64,000 nucleotides of DNA from Pseudomonas sp. (GCF_030698175.1 NZ_JAUYNT010000017.1:62001-126000); one strand, 5' to 3'. Shown: positions 42,922-59,437, counted from the first letter of the stretch. The notes: generated by a model not told the origin, from the letters alone. Translations and numbers: made by a program.

Positions 42922-44293
42922 ACCCTTGCAGCTCAGTGAATTGCTGCAGCCGCTGCATGCCCGTTTGCTGGGCGCGGATGCAACTTTTAATGAGGTGTCT
43001 ATCGATAGCCGCAGCGTGGCTGCCGGGCAGTTATTTGTCGCGTTAAGTGGGCCAAACTTCGATGGCCATAACTACCTGGCCGAGGTTGCCTGTAAAGGCG
43101 CAGTCGCGGCCCTGGTTGAACGCGAAGTGGTCGGGGTGGACCTGCCGCAACTGCTGGTGGCCGATACACGGGTAGCCTTGGGGCGGCTCGGCGGGCTTAA
43201 TCGTCAGGCTTACCTAGGCCCGCTGGCCGCAGTCACCGGCTCCAGCGGCAAGACCACGGTCAAAGAGTTGCTGGCCAGCATTCTGCGCGTCGCGGGTCCG
43301 GTTTTGGCCACGCGCGGCAACCTGAATAATGACCTCGGTGCGCCGCTGACGCTGCTCGAATTGTCGGCCGAACACAGCGCCGCCGTGATCGAGTTGGGCG
43401 CCTCGCGCGAGGGTGAAATCGGCTACACCGTCAGCCTGACTCAGCCCCAGGTGGCGATCATCACCAACGCCGGCACCGCCCATGTGGGTGAGTTCGGCGG
43501 GCCGGAGAAAATCGTGCTGGCCAAGGGCGAGATCCTCGAAGGGTTGCCGGCCGACGGCACGGCGATTCTCAATCTTGATGACCCAGCTTTCGCCATCTGG
43601 CAGCGGCGCGCCCGCGGTCGCCAGGTGCTGAGTTTTGCGCTGAACAATCCAGCCGCCGATTTCTTTGCGGTTGATCTGTGCGTCGATGCGCGTGGTTGCC
43701 CGGCCTTTAACCTGCAGTGCGCCGCCGGCAGTGCGCGGGTGCAACTGAATCTTCTCGGCCAGCACAACGTCAGTAATGCCTTGGCGGCGGCGGCTGCTGC
43801 GCATGCCTTGGGCGTCTCGCTTGGGCAAATTGTGCAGGGCCTGCAAACGTTACAACCGGTCAAGGGTCGTACCGTGGCGCAAGTGTTGGCCAGTGGTGTG
43901 CGGCTGATCGATGACAGTTACAACGCCAACCCAGCCTCGATCAATGCCGCCACCGATCTGCTCAGTGGCTTCAGCGGCCGGCGTATTTTGGTGTTGGGCG
44001 ACATGGGCGAGTTGGGCGACTGGGCCGAGCAAGGTCATCGTGACGTGGGTGCCTATGCCGCTGGCAAGGTCGACGCGCTGTACGCCGTTGGCCCGCAGAT
44101 GGCCCATGCCGTGGCGGCCTTTGGCGCCGGCGCCCAGCACTTTGCCGAGCAAGCCAGTTTGATCGCCGCACTGGCGAGCGAGCAGGGCGCTAATACCAGC
44201 ATTTTAATCAAGGGTTCGCGCAGCGCGGCGATGGAAAACATCGTCGCGGCGCTGGTTGCAACATCGTCCGGCCAGATTTGGGAGAGTCACTAA
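42914..44293 (+). CDS. murF: UDP-MurNAc-tripeptide:D-Ala-D-Ala ligase
   Basis: 459 residues from the ATG at 42914 ([20 protein letters not shown]), overlapping murE by 8 bases; an open frame upstream is only the murE antiframe. ATP motif [15 protein letters not shown] and [14 protein letters not shown] are typical. It finishes the pentapeptide. The mraY ATG starts on the last base of its stop. Confidence 0.95.
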   Translation: MLKPLQLSELLQPLHARLLGADATFNEVSIDSRSVAAGQLFVALSGPNFDGHNYLAEVACKGAVAALVEREVVGVDLPQLLVADTRVALGRLGGLNRQAYLGPLAAVTGSSGKTTVKELLASILRVAGPVLATRGNLNNDLGAPLTLLELSAEHSAAVIELGASREGEIGYTVSLTQPQVAIITNAGTAHVGEFGGPEKIVLAKGEILEGLPADGTAILNLDDPAFAIWQRRARGRQVLSFALNNPAADFFAVDLCVDARGCPAFNLQCAAGSARVQLNLLGQHNVSNALAAAAAAHALGVSLGQIVQGLQTLQPVKGRTVAQVLASGVRLIDDSYNANPASINAATDLLSGFSGRRILVLGDMGELGDWAEQGHRDVGAYAAGKVDALYAVGPQMAHAVAAFGAGAQHFAEQASLIAALASEQGANTSILIKGSRSAAMENIVAALVATSSGQIWESH

Positions 44294-45375
44294 TGCTGCT
44301 GCTGCTCGCGGAGTATCTGCAACAGTTCTACAAGGGCTTCGGAGTCTTTCAGTACCTGACGCTGCGCGGCATTTTGGGCGTGCTCACCGCACTGACGCTG
44401 TCGCTGTGGCTGGGGCCGTGGATGATTCGCACCCTGCAGAACCGCCAGATCGGCCAGTCGGTGCGCAATGATGGTCCGCAGTCGCACCTGTCCAAATCCG
44501 GCACGCCCACCATGGGCGGCGCGCTGATTCTCTCGGCCATCACCATCAGCACCCTGCTCTGGGCCGACCTGACTAACCGCTACGTGTGGGTGGTGCTGAT
44601 TGTCACCCTGCTGTTCGGCGGCATCGGCTGGGTCGATGACTATCGCAAGGTGATCGAGAAAAACTCCAAAGGTCTGCCAAGCCGCTGGAAGTATTTCTGG
44701 CAATCGGTGTTTGGCCTGGGCGCCGCGGTGTTCTTGTTTGTCAGCGCCCAGAGCCCAGTGGAAACCACTCTGATAGTGCCGATGTTTAAAAGCATCAGCA
44801 TCCCGCTGGGTATCGGCTTCGTGGTGCTCAGCTACTTCGTCATAGTCGGCACCAGCAACGCGGTCAACCTCACCGATGGTCTGGATGGCCTGGCGATCAT
44901 GCCCACCGTGATGGTTGGCGGCGCGCTGGGAATCTTTTGCTACCTGTCGGGCAACGTCAAATTTGCCGAATACCTGTTTATTCCCTATGTGCCGGGCTGC
45001 GGCGAGTTGATCGTGTTCTGCGCCGCCATGGTCGGTGCCGGGCTGGGTTTCTTGTGGTTCAACACCTATCCGGCGCAAGTGTTTATGGGCGACGTCGGCG
45101 CGCTGGCGCTGGGTGCGGCGCTGGGCACCATCGCCGTGATCGTTCGGCAAGAAATCGTGCTGTTCATCATGGGCGGCGTGTTTGTGATGGAAACCCTGTC
45201 GGTGGTGATTCAGGTCGCCTCCTTCAAGCTGACCGGCAAGCGGGTGTTTCGCATGGCACCTATTCATCACCACTTCGAACTTAAAGGTTGGCCCGAGCCG
45301 CGCGTGATAGTGCGCTTCTGGATCATCACCGTGATTTTGGTGCTGATCGGCCTAGCCACCTTGAAACTGCGTTAA
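44293..45375 (+). CDS. mraY: Phospho-MurNAc-pentapeptide translocase MraY
   Basis: 360 residues, about ten membrane segments. [10 protein letters not shown] and [15 protein letters not shown] are the catalytic and Mg/uridine-binding motifs; [12 protein letters not shown] carries the conserved Asp pair. It transfers phospho-MurNAc-pentapeptide to undecaprenyl phosphate, making lipid I in the inner membrane. Confidence 0.97.
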   Translation: MLLLLAEYLQQFYKGFGVFQYLTLRGILGVLTALTLSLWLGPWMIRTLQNRQIGQSVRNDGPQSHLSKSGTPTMGGALILSAITISTLLWADLTNRYVWVVLIVTLLFGGIGWVDDYRKVIEKNSKGLPSRWKYFWQSVFGLGAAVFLFVSAQSPVETTLIVPMFKSISIPLGIGFVVLSYFVIVGTSNAVNLTDGLDGLAIMPTVMVGGALGIFCYLSGNVKFAEYLFIPYVPGCGELIVFCAAMVGAGLGFLWFNTYPAQVFMGDVGALALGAALGTIAVIVRQEIVLFIMGGVFVMETLSVVIQVASFKLTGKRVFRMAPIHHHFELKGWPEPRVIVRFWIITVILVLIGLATLKLR

Positions 45376-45391
45376 AGGTACCGAGAAGATC

Positions 45392-46738
45392 ATGAGCCTG
45401 ATTGCTTCAGATCAATTTCGCATCGTTGTCGGCCTCGGCAAGAGCGGCTTGTCGCTGGTGCGCTTTTTAGCGCGCCAGGGCTTGCCCTTTGCGGTGGTCG
45501 ATAGCCGCGCCAATCCACCGGAGTTGGCGACGCTGCGCGAGCAATTCCCGCAGGTGGAAGTGCGTTGTGGCGAGCTGGATGTGGAGTTTCTCTGCCGCGC
45601 CTGCGAGTTGCTGGTCAGCCCTGGTATGGCGCTCGCCACACCGGCGCTGCAGCAAGCGGCGGCGCGCGGGGTGAAGATGTCCGGCGATATCGAGTTGTTC
45701 GCCCGTTACGCCAAGGCACCGATCATTGCCATCACCGGCTCCAACGCCAAGAGCACCGTGACCACCTTGGTCGGCGACATGGCGTTGGCGGCCGGCAAGC
45801 GCGTGGCGGTCGGCGGCAATCTGGGCACCCCGGCGCTGGAATTGTTGGCCGATGAAGTTGAGCTGTACGTGCTGGAGTTGTCGAGCTTTCAGCTGGAGAC
45901 CACCGAGCAATTAAACGCTGCCGTGGCCACGGTGCTGAACGTCAGCGAAGACCATATGGATCGCTACAGCGGCTTGCCGGCCTATCACCAGGCCAAGCAC
46001 CGGATCTTTCGCGGCGCCAAGCATGTGGTGATCAATCGCCAGGATGCGCTGTCGCGGCCACTGTTGAATGAAGGCGTGAGCTGCTCGACTTTCGGTTTGA
46101 ACAAGCCCGACTTTAAGACTTTTGGTTTGCTGGTCGAGGATGGCGAGAAGTACCTGGCCTATCAATTCGACAAGCTTATGAACGTGCGCGAATTGAAAAT
46201 GCGTGGCGCCCATAACCAGGCTAACGCCTTGGCGGCCCTGGCTTTGGGCCATGCGGCTGGCCTGCCGTTCGAGCCGATGCTGGCGGCTCTGCGGGAATTC
46301 ACCGGTCTTGAGCATCGCTGCCAGTGGCTGCGTGAATTGCGCGGGGTTAACTATTACGACGACTCGAAAGCCACCAACGTCGGCGCGGCACTGGCGGCCA
46401 TCGAAGGTTTAGGCGCCGACATAGACGGCAAATTGCTGTTGGTCGCCGGTGGCGATGGCAAGGGTGCGGACTTCTCGGCCTTGCGCGGCCCGGTGGCGGC
46501 ACATTGTCGCGCGGTGATCTTGTTGGGTCGCGATGCCGAGTTACTGGCCAGCGCCCTTGGCGACAGCGTGCCACTGCTGCGGGTTAAAACTCTGGAGGAG
46601 GCGGTGCTGCGCGCCGCTGAGTTGGCGCAAGCCGGCGATGCCGTGCTGCTGTCGCCGGCCTGTGCCAGCCTGGATATGTTTAAAAACTACGAGCAGCGCG
46701 GTCAGTTATTTGCCGCTGCCGTGCAGGGGCTGAACTGA
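45392..46738 (+). CDS. murD: UDP-MurNAc-L-alanine:D-glutamate ligase
   Basis: 448 residues. The N-terminal UDP-binding part (FRIVVGLGKSGLSLVRFLAR) precedes the ATP site ITGSNAKSTVTTLVGDMA. The P-loop has Ala where the E. coli enzyme has Gly (GSNGKST); I recall the same in other Pseudomonas. It adds D-Glu to UDP-MurNAc-L-Ala. The ftsW ATG starts on the last base of its stop. Confidence 0.95.
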   Translation: MSLIASDQFRIVVGLGKSGLSLVRFLARQGLPFAVVDSRANPPELATLREQFPQVEVRCGELDVEFLCRACELLVSPGMALATPALQQAAARGVKMSGDIELFARYAKAPIIAITGSNAKSTVTTLVGDMALAAGKRVAVGGNLGTPALELLADEVELYVLELSSFQLETTEQLNAAVATVLNVSEDHMDRYSGLPAYHQAKHRIFRGAKHVVINRQDALSRPLLNEGVSCSTFGLNKPDFKTFGLLVEDGEKYLAYQFDKLMNVRELKMRGAHNQANALAALALGHAAGLPFEPMLAALREFTGLEHRCQWLRELRGVNYYDDSKATNVGAALAAIEGLGADIDGKLLLVAGGDGKGADFSALRGPVAAHCRAVILLGRDAELLASALGDSVPLLRVKTLEEAVLRAAELAQAGDAVLLSPACASLDMFKNYEQRGQLFAAAVQGLN

Positions 46739-47952
46739 TGTTGGCTAGGTTGCTCAGCCTGCCCTCGCCCTTGCATGGCGGGCGCGGTATCGACGTCGAT
46801 TTCCCGATGCTGGCCGGCTGCTTGGGCTTGCTGGGCTTGGGCCTGGTGATGATTACCTCGGCCTCCTCGGAAGTGGCCGCGGCGTTGTCGGGCAACACCC
46901 TCTATCACATGATCCGCCACCTGTTTTATCTGGTCATCGGTCTGACTGCTGGCCTGCTGACCATGCTGGTGCCCATGAGCATGTGGCAGCGCAACGGCGC
47001 CCGCCTGTTGATTGCGGCCTTTGTGCTGCTGGTGTTGGTGTTGATTCCGGGCATTGGCCGTGAGGTTAACGGTGCCTCGCGCTGGATTGGCTTTGGCATC
47101 TTCAACGTGCAGCCATCGGAGCTGGCCAAGTTATTTACGGTGATTTTCCTGGCCGGCTTCCTGGTGCGTCGGCAAAACGAGGTGCGTGAAACCCTGATGG
47201 GTTTTATCAAGCTGATGATGGTGATCGGCCCGATGGCCGCCCTGTTACTGGCCGAACCGGACTTTGGCGCCACTGTAGTGTTGGTCGGTGCCTCGATTGC
47301 CATGCTGTTTCTCGCCGGGGTGAACCTGCTGCGCTTTATCCCATTGGTCGCCGTGGTATTGGCCGCCGGTGTGGCGGTGATGACCAATCAGTCCTATCGG
47401 ATGCAGCGGCTGACTAACTTTATCGACCCCTGGGCCGACCAATACGGCGCCGGTTATCAATTGAGCCAGGCGTTAATCGCCTTCGGTCGTGGCGAATGGC
47501 TGGGGGTTGGTTTGGGCAACAGTATTCAGAAGCAGTTTTACCTGCCTGAAGCGCATACCGATTTTGTGTTCAGCGTGCTGGCCGAAGAGCTGGGCCTGGT
47601 GGGCTCCTTGCTGACCGTGGCGCTCTTTGTGTTTGTCAGCGTGCGGGCGATGTACATCGGTCTGTGGGCCGAGAAGGCCAAGCAGTTTTTCGCCGCTTAC
47701 GTGGCTTACGGCTTGGCGATCATGTGGATTGGTCAGATTCTGATCAATATTGGCGTGAACGCCGGCTTGCTGCCGACCAAGGGGCTGACCTTGCCGTTTC
47801 TCAGCTACGGCGGCAGCTCCCTGGTGATCTGCTGCGTGATGCTGGGCTTGCTGCTGCGCATCGAATGGGAGAGTCGCACTCAGTTGGACAGCGCCGAAGT
47901 CGAGTTTCAAGAGTCGGACTTTGCCGACGAGGAGCTTAACCATGGCCGCTAA
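46738..47952 (+). CDS. ftsW: Septal peptidoglycan polymerase FtsW (SEDS)
   Basis: 404 residues with about ten membrane segments and SEDS motifs REVNGASRWIGFGIFNVQPS, LAEPDFGATVVL and FLSYGGSSLV. FtsW polymerises lipid II at the septum together with the transpeptidase FtsI. The acidic C-terminal tail is cytoplasmic. murG overlaps its end by 11 bases. Confidence 0.95.
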   Translation: MLARLLSLPSPLHGGRGIDVDFPMLAGCLGLLGLGLVMITSASSEVAAALSGNTLYHMIRHLFYLVIGLTAGLLTMLVPMSMWQRNGARLLIAAFVLLVLVLIPGIGREVNGASRWIGFGIFNVQPSELAKLFTVIFLAGFLVRRQNEVRETLMGFIKLMMVIGPMAALLLAEPDFGATVVLVGASIAMLFLAGVNLLRFIPLVAVVLAAGVAVMTNQSYRMQRLTNFIDPWADQYGAGYQLSQALIAFGRGEWLGVGLGNSIQKQFYLPEAHTDFVFSVLAEELGLVGSLLTVALFVFVSVRAMYIGLWAEKAKQFFAAYVAYGLAIMWIGQILINIGVNAGLLPTKGLTLPFLSYGGSSLVICCVMLGLLLRIEWESRTQLDSAEVEFQESDFADEELNHGR

Positions 47953-49004
47953 TGTACTGATTATGGCTGGCGGCACCGGTGGTCATGTATTCCCGGCGCT
48001 GGCCTGTGCCCGCGAGTTTCAGGCGCGCGGTTACTCCGTGCATTGGCTGGGCACCCCACGCGGGATCGAGAACGAACTGGTGCCCGCGGCCGGCTTACCG
48101 CTGCACCTGATCAATGTCGCAGGTTTGCGCGGCAAAGGCGTTTTGTCCCTGCTCAAGGCGCCGTTCGGGCTGCTCAAGGCCTTGTTGCAAGCGCGCAAAT
48201 TGATCCGTGAATTGCAGCCGGTGTGTGTGCTTGGCATGGGCGGCTATGTCACCGGCCCCGGTGGGCTGGCGGCCAGGCTGGCCGGTGTGCCGCTGATTAT
48301 CCATGAGCAAAATGCCGTGGCCGGCACGGCCAATCGCAGCCTGGCGCCTTTTGCTCAGCGCATTTGCGAAGCCTTCCCGAATACTTTTTCCAGTACGGCC
48401 AAGTTGCGCACCACCGGCAACCCGGTGCGCGAAGAACTGTTTCTGGAAACCCCACGCAAGCCGCTGAAAAACCGTCAGGCCCATCTGCTGGTGCTGGGTG
48501 GCAGCTTGGGCGCCGAACCCTTGAATAAATTATTGCCGGCCGCCTTGGCGCTGGTGGATGCACAGGTGCGGCCGCAGGTGTTTCACCAGTGTGGCAAACA
48601 GCACGAACAACTGACCGCCGAGCGTTATAAAACCGCCGCAGTCGACGCCGAGGTGGCGCCCTTTATTCGTGACATGGCGCAGGCCTATGGCTGGGCCGAT
48701 TTGGTGGTGTGCCGCGCCGGCGCCTTGACCATTAGCGAACTGGCCGCCGCGGGCTTGCCGGCGCTGCTGCTGCCATTACCGCACGCCATTGATGATCACC
48801 AAACACGTAATGCGGGCTATCTGGCCGACCAGGGCGCGGCCTTGCTGATGACGCAAGCCACCACCAGCGCCGCCGATTTGGCCGCGAGCTTGACCGAGGT
48901 TTTGATGCATATCGATCGACTGAACAAGATGGCGAGCACTGCGCGTCGCCTCGCCAAGCCCGATGCAACTCGCACCGTGGTGGATATTTGCCTGGAGGTG
49001 GCCC

Positions 49005-49012
<8 letters not shown>
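47942..49012 (+). CDS. murG: Lipid II synthase MurG
   Basis: 356 residues from the ATG at 47942 ([20 protein letters not shown]). GT-B glycosyltransferase with the glycine-rich loops [13 protein letters not shown] and [16 protein letters not shown] and a UDP-GlcNAc site around [20 protein letters not shown]. It adds GlcNAc to lipid I on the inner face of the membrane. Confidence 0.96.
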
Positions 49013-51421
<2,409 letters not shown>

Positions 51422-51425
51422 GTTT

Positions 51426-52301
51426 ATGCACAGCGCCACGCTGCGTTACGCGCAACCACAACTCGATCGTGCTCCGCTGCGCAAGCCGGCAGCGCGGGGT
51501 GCCAGCCGTCTGGTGGCGGAACAGCCACTGGCAGCGCGGCGACCCAAAGCGGATCTCAGTGGGCTTAAGCGCTTGTTGTGGCCGCTGCTGCTGCTGGCCT
51601 TGGGGCTTGGCACTTACACCCTGGCGCAGCGCGTGCTGCCCTATGCCGATCGGCCGATTAGCCAGGTGAGCGTGCAAGGCGAGTTGAGCTATATCAGCCA
51701 GCAAGCGGTGCAGCAGCGCATTGCTCCTTATATCTCCGCGAGCTTTTTTACCGTGGATCTGGCCGCGATGCGCAGCGAGCTTGAGCAAATGCCCTGGATC
51801 GCCCATGCCGAAGTTCGGCGGATTTGGCCGGATCAGTTGTCTATCCAACTGGAAGAGCAATTGCCGGTGGCCCGCTGGGGCAATGAGGCGCTGCTGAATA
51901 ACCAGGGTCAGGCCTTTACCCCGCGTGAATTGGCCAATTATGAGAACTTGCCACAGTTGTTTGGGCCGCAACGGGCCCAGCAAACGGTGATGCAGCAATA
52001 CCAATTGTTCAGTCAAATGTTGCGGCCGCTGGGCTTCTCGGTGGCGCAACTGGAATTGCGTGAGCGCGGCAGTTGGTTTCTGACCACCGGTGTGAACAGC
52101 AGCGGGCAAAGTATCGAGCTGTTACTGGGGCGTGATCACCTGCTGGAAAAAATGCGTCGGTTTGTGGCCGTCTATGAAAAGACCTTAAAGCCAGAAATCG
52201 CCAATATTGCCCATATCGACCTGCGTTACGCTAACGGCCTTGCCGTCGGCTGGCGCCAGCCGCTACTGGGTGCGGCGACTAATGTTGTCGCCGCCAAGTG
52301 A
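51426..52301 (+). CDS. ftsQ: Cell division protein FtsQ
   Basis: 291 residues: a long basic cytoplasmic tail, one membrane segment ([20 protein letters not shown]), a POTRA domain starting at about 77 ([20 protein letters not shown]) and the FtsQ beta domain. It scaffolds FtsB/FtsL at the septum. The ftsA start is 20 bases downstream. Confidence 0.94.
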   Translation: MHSATLRYAQPQLDRAPLRKPAARGASRLVAEQPLAARRPKADLSGLKRLLWPLLLLALGLGTYTLAQRVLPYADRPISQVSVQGELSYISQQAVQQRIAPYISASFFTVDLAAMRSELEQMPWIAHAEVRRIWPDQLSIQLEEQLPVARWGNEALLNNQGQAFTPRELANYENLPQLFGPQRAQQTVMQQYQLFSQMLRPLGFSVAQLELRERGSWFLTTGVNSSGQSIELLLGRDHLLEKMRRFVAVYEKTLKPEIANIAHIDLRYANGLAVGWRQPLLGAATNVVAAK

Positions 52302-52321
52302 CTAAGGAGAAGGCAAGAACC

Positions 52322-53569
52322 ATGGCAAATGTGCAGAGCGGCAAGATGATCGTCGGCCTGGACATCGGCACCTCCAAAGTGGTGGCGCTGGTGGGCGAGG
52401 TGACGAGCGATGGTCAGCTGGAAATTATCGGCATTGGCACCCATCCCTCGCGCGGCCTGAAACGCGGCGTGGTGGTGAATATCGAATCGACCGTGCAATC
52501 GATTCAGCGCGCCATTGAAGAAGCGCAATTAATGGCCGGCTGCCGGATTCATTCGGCCTTTGTTGGGGTGGCCGGTAATCATATTCGCAGTTTAAATTCC
52601 CACGGTATTGTGGCCATCCGTGATCGTGAAGTTAGCCAGGCGGATTTAGAGCGAGTACTGGATGCCGCACAGGCAGTTGCTATTCCGGCGGATCAGCGGG
52701 TGCTGCATACCTTGCCGCAAGATTATGTAATTGATAACCAGGAGGGCGTGCGTGAACCTTTGGGCATGTCCGGGGTCCGCTTAGAAGCCAAAGTGCATGT
52801 AGTAACCTGCGCGGTGAATGCTGCGCAAAATATCGAGAAGTGTGTGCGGCGCTGCGGTTTGGAAGTTGACGACATTATTCTCGAACAATTGGCCTCGGCG
52901 TATTCGGTATTGACCGAGGACGAAAAAGAATTAGGCGTATGTTTGGTCGATATTGGTGGTGGCACTACTGATATCGCGATCTTTACCGAAGGTGCGATAC
53001 GTCACACTGCGGTAATTCCGGTGGCCGGTGACCAGGTAACTAATGATATTGCCATGGCATTACGCACCCCCACCCAGTATGCGGAAGAGATTAAAATTCG
53101 GTATGCTTGTGCTCTGGCCAAGCTGGCCGGCGCCGGGGAAACGATCAAGGTTCCCAGTGTTGGTGATCGCCCACCGCGTGAGTTATCACGGCAAGCCTTG
53201 GCCGAAGTAGTTGAACCACGTTACGACGAACTATTTACCTTGATTCAAGCGGAATTACGTCGTAGCGGTTATGAGGATTTGATTCCGGCCGGTATTGTTC
53301 TTACCGGTGGCACGGCAAAAATGGAAGGTGCGGTCGAATTGGCCGAAGAGATATTTCACATGCCGGTGCGTTTGGGTGTTCCACACAGTGTCAAGGGATT
53401 GGCTGACGTTGTGCGTAATCCGATTTATTCCACTGGCGTGGGTTTATTGCTGTATGGCCTGCAAAAACAGACCGACGGTATATCGATGTTTAGCGGTAGT
53501 AGTTTTAGTGATGAGCCGAAAACACCGATACTGGAAAGACTGAAACGCTGGGTCCAAGGCAATTTCTAA
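52322..53569 (+). CDS. ftsA: Cell division protein FtsA
   Basis: 415 residues from the ATG at 52322 (MANVQSGKMIVGLDIGTSKV) after an AAGGAGAAGG ribosome region. Actin-like ATPase with phosphate loops GLDIGTSK and VDIGGGTTDIAIF, and a C-terminal amphipathic helix (ILERLKRWVQGNF) that tethers FtsZ to the membrane. From about base 52530 onward the codons are visibly AT-richer (TTA, GTA, ATT) than in the flanking genes, which is unusual for this window. Confidence 0.96.
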   Translation: MANVQSGKMIVGLDIGTSKVVALVGEVTSDGQLEIIGIGTHPSRGLKRGVVVNIESTVQSIQRAIEEAQLMAGCRIHSAFVGVAGNHIRSLNSHGIVAIRDREVSQADLERVLDAAQAVAIPADQRVLHTLPQDYVIDNQEGVREPLGMSGVRLEAKVHVVTCAVNAAQNIEKCVRRCGLEVDDIILEQLASAYSVLTEDEKELGVCLVDIGGGTTDIAIFTEGAIRHTAVIPVAGDQVTNDIAMALRTPTQYAEEIKIRYACALAKLAGAGETIKVPSVGDRPPRELSRQALAEVVEPRYDELFTLIQAELRRSGYEDLIPAGIVLTGGTAKMEGAVELAEEIFHMPVRLGVPHSVKGLADVVRNPIYSTGVGLLLYGLQKQTDGISMFSGSSFSDEPKTPILERLKRWVQGNF

Positions 53570-53573
53570 AAGT

Positions 53574-53602
53574 TTCACCGTGGTTGTGGTAGGCGATATA
53601 AC
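53574..53602 (+). promoter_or_regulatory. Candidate ftsZ promoter
   Basis: TTCACC (53574-53579), 17 bases, TATAAC (53597-53602) in the 55-base gap between ftsA and ftsZ. The predicted start leaves a short leader with the ribosome site AAGGAGAGGGG. It would add ftsZ expression beyond the long dcw transcript. Confidence 0.45.
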
Positions 53603-53624
53603 TAGAAAGTAAAAGGAGAGGGGA

Positions 53625-54812
53625 ATGTTCGAACTCGTAGACAGCGTCCCGCAGAGCGCCGTTATTAAAGTTATCGGTGTGGGCGGTGGTGGCGGCAATG
53701 CCGTGAACCACATGGTACAAAACAACATTCAGGGTGTTGAGTTTATTTGCGCCAATACCGATGCGCAGGCACTGCGCAAGGTTGGGGCAAAAACCATTCT
53801 GCAGTTGGGTACTGCAATCACCAAAGGCTTGGGCGCCGGGACTAATCCTGAGATCGGCCGCCAGGCTGCCATGGAAGACCGCGAGCGCATCATCGATGTG
53901 CTGCAAGGTGCTGACATGGTGTTTATCACCACCGGCATGGGCGGCGGTACCGGTACCGGTGCGGCGCCGATCATTGCGCAAATCGCCAAAGAAATGGGCA
54001 TCCTCACCGTTGCAGTGGTGACGCGGCCATTCCCTTTCGAGGGCAAGAAACGCATGCAGGTTGCCGATGAAGGCATTCGTGCGTTGTCCGAATGCGTCGA
54101 CTCGCTGATCACCATCCCCAACGAGAAGCTGCTGACCATTCTCGGTAAAGACGCCAGCTTGCTGTCCGCTTTTGCCAAGGCCGATGACGTGCTCACCGGC
54201 GCTGTGCGCGGGATCTCCGACATCATGCTGCGTGAAGGCTTGATGAACGTCGACTTCGCCGACGTGCGCACCGTGATGAGCGAAATGGGTATGGCGATGA
54301 TGGGCACTGGCTGCGCCAGCGGTCCGAACCGCGCCCGTGAAGCCACCGAAGCGGCGATTCGCAATCCGTTGCTGGAAGACGTCAACCTGCAAGGCGCGCG
54401 CGGCATTCTGGTCAACATCACCGCTGGCCTCGATCTGTCGTTGGGTGAGTACGCCGCGGTTGGCGAAATCATCGAAGCTTTCGCTTCCGAGCACGCCACC
54501 GTTAAGGTCGGCGCGGTCATCGACCCAGACATGCGCGATGAGCTGCATGTGACTGTGGTGGCGACCGGCTTGGGCGCGAAAATCGAGAAGCCAGTCAAGG
54601 TGATCGACAACACCGTGCATGCAGTTCCATCGTCTGCGTCGAGTTCGGCGGCGCGTCAAGAGCATGCGGCGGTTAACTATCGCGACCTGGATCGGCCAAC
54701 CGTTATGCGTAATCAGACCAGCGCCAGCGCTGCAACTGCCGCCAAGCTTAATCCCCATGATGATTTGGATTATCTGGACATCCCGGCTTTCTTGCGGCGT
54801 CAGGCTGACTGA
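53625..54812 (+). CDS. ftsZ: Cell division GTPase FtsZ
   Basis: 395 residues. GTP-binding tubulin signature GGGTGTGAAP, T7 loop NVDFADVRTVM and, after a variable linker (about 320-375), the C-terminal peptide DYLDIPAFLRRQAD that binds FtsA and ZipA. It polymerises into the Z ring. Strong ribosome site AAGGAGAGGGG; codon use returns to the local norm after ftsA. Confidence 0.98.
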   Translation: MFELVDSVPQSAVIKVIGVGGGGGNAVNHMVQNNIQGVEFICANTDAQALRKVGAKTILQLGTAITKGLGAGTNPEIGRQAAMEDRERIIDVLQGADMVFITTGMGGGTGTGAAPIIAQIAKEMGILTVAVVTRPFPFEGKKRMQVADEGIRALSECVDSLITIPNEKLLTILGKDASLLSAFAKADDVLTGAVRGISDIMLREGLMNVDFADVRTVMSEMGMAMMGTGCASGPNRAREATEAAIRNPLLEDVNLQGARGILVNITAGLDLSLGEYAAVGEIIEAFASEHATVKVGAVIDPDMRDELHVTVVATGLGAKIEKPVKVIDNTVHAVPSSASSSAARQEHAAVNYRDLDRPTVMRNQTSASAATAAKLNPHDDLDYLDIPAFLRRQAD

Positions 54813-54863
54813 TGAAATGTACGGCAAGCTTTGGGACGATTGATGTTCAGCGAGGGGCGGTTC

Positions 54864-54872
54864 TGCTATCAT
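54864..54872 (+). promoter_or_regulatory. Candidate extended -10 promoter of lpxC
   Basis: TGC directly before TATCAT (54867-54872) forms an extended -10 element, about 52 bases upstream of lpxC. No clear -35, as is common with extended -10 promoters. Confidence 0.4.
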
Positions 54873-54888
54873 CGCCGACCTTCGTTGA

Positions 54889-55836
<948 letters not shown>

Positions 55837-55861
55837 GCAGTACCCGCTTTATCTCCTTATT

Positions 55862-55889
55862 AAGGCCACCTGCGGGTGGCCTTTTTTTA
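55862..55889. terminator. Terminator between lpxC and dciA
   Basis: AAGGCCACC (55862-55870) pairs with GGTGGCCTT (55875-55883) around TGCG, followed by seven T. It ends lpxC; on the other strand only a short A/T tail is available for dciA. Confidence 0.85.
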
Positions 55890-55912
55890 TCGGAAAAATA
55901 AACCTTGCCCCG

Positions 55913-56374
55913 CTATTCGGCGTTGGTTTTTTTGCCATGGCTGGCCAGGCGTTCGAGCGCCGCACGCAAGTTGGGATCGGTGATGCCTTCGGCGGTGGTC
56001 TGGATGCTTTCGGCGGCGCAACTGGACAGTTCGATGCTGCGATTGGGCGTGCCGGTTTGGGTGGTTGGCGGTTGCACTTTAAATAAAATTCGCTGCAGGC
56101 CGGCAAATTCGTCGAGTTGCTGCAATTGCCGCAGCAGGCGGCGCTGCTGATAGCGCAGGCGCGTGGCCCAGTTGCCGTCGGTGACAATTAGCAGCAAACA
56201 GCCTTCGCGCCACGACGCCAGATGGCAGTATTCGCGGGCTGCGGGCTGCAGCTGGCTTTCCAGCAAACGTTGCAGTTGAGTCAGGCGCTGGGCGGCGCTG
56301 AATAAGGCTTTCAGCGGTTTCGCCTCGCGCAACATGGCGGCGGGCGCGCGAGCAGGCAGTGGGCGAAAGGCCAT
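55913..56374 (-). CDS. dciA: DciA-like helicase loader (DUF721)
   Basis: 153 residues from the ATG at 56374 (MAFRPLPARAPAAMLREAKP), the conserved family start. DUF721/DciA domain with LQRLLESQLQPAAREYCHLA and VTDGNWATRLRYQQRRLLRQ. DciA loads the replicative helicase DnaB in bacteria lacking DnaC. The frame stays open upstream to 56566 with in-frame ATGs at 56404 and 56503; a longer form is possible but less likely. It is divergent from secA. Confidence 0.88.
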   Translation of the reverse strand: MAFRPLPARAPAAMLREAKPLKALFSAAQRLTQLQRLLESQLQPAAREYCHLASWREGCLLLIVTDGNWATRLRYQQRRLLRQLQQLDEFAGLQRILFKVQPPTTQTGTPNRSIELSSCAAESIQTTAEGITDPNLRAALERLASHGKKTNAE

Positions 56375-56510
56375 GGCGGGTTGTCTCGGTGAGCAAAAAG
56401 CCATGGTAGCAGAATGACCAAGGCCAGCTTGCGCTGACTGCTTGGCGGCCGGCTTGGCGGGTGTGTTGCGCTTGGGTGATTGAGCGGCTTTCTTCAACGA
56501 CATTTCCGAG

Positions 56511-56516
56511 TAGAAT
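56511..56516 (+). promoter_or_regulatory. Candidate -10 box of secA
   Basis: TAGAAT, a good -10 hexamer 84 bases upstream of the secA ATG; the -35 region is poor. No secM-like regulator gene precedes secA here, unlike in E. coli. Confidence 0.35.
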
Positions 56517-56599
56517 GCTGCCTTCGCAAGCGGCCATGAGGGCTGCGCGGGTGTCCTGACGGTCACTCTTCATCCATACGCGTGGAAGAATCTGTCGAT

Positions 56600-59338
<2,739 letters not shown>

Positions 59339-59356
59339 GGCTGGGTTGTTTATCTG

Positions 59357-59390
59357 CGCCGCGACCGGCTTTAGCCGCTCGCGGCGTTTT
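59357..59390 (+). terminator. Terminator after secA
   Basis: CGCCGCGA and TCGCGGCG form the outer stem; CGGC and GCCG close an inner stem around TTTA. Four T follow, so moderate strength. Confidence 0.7.
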
Positions 59391-59437
59391 CACTTAAATA
59401 TCGCCGCGCCGATGCGGTGTTTGATTCGAATCCTCCA

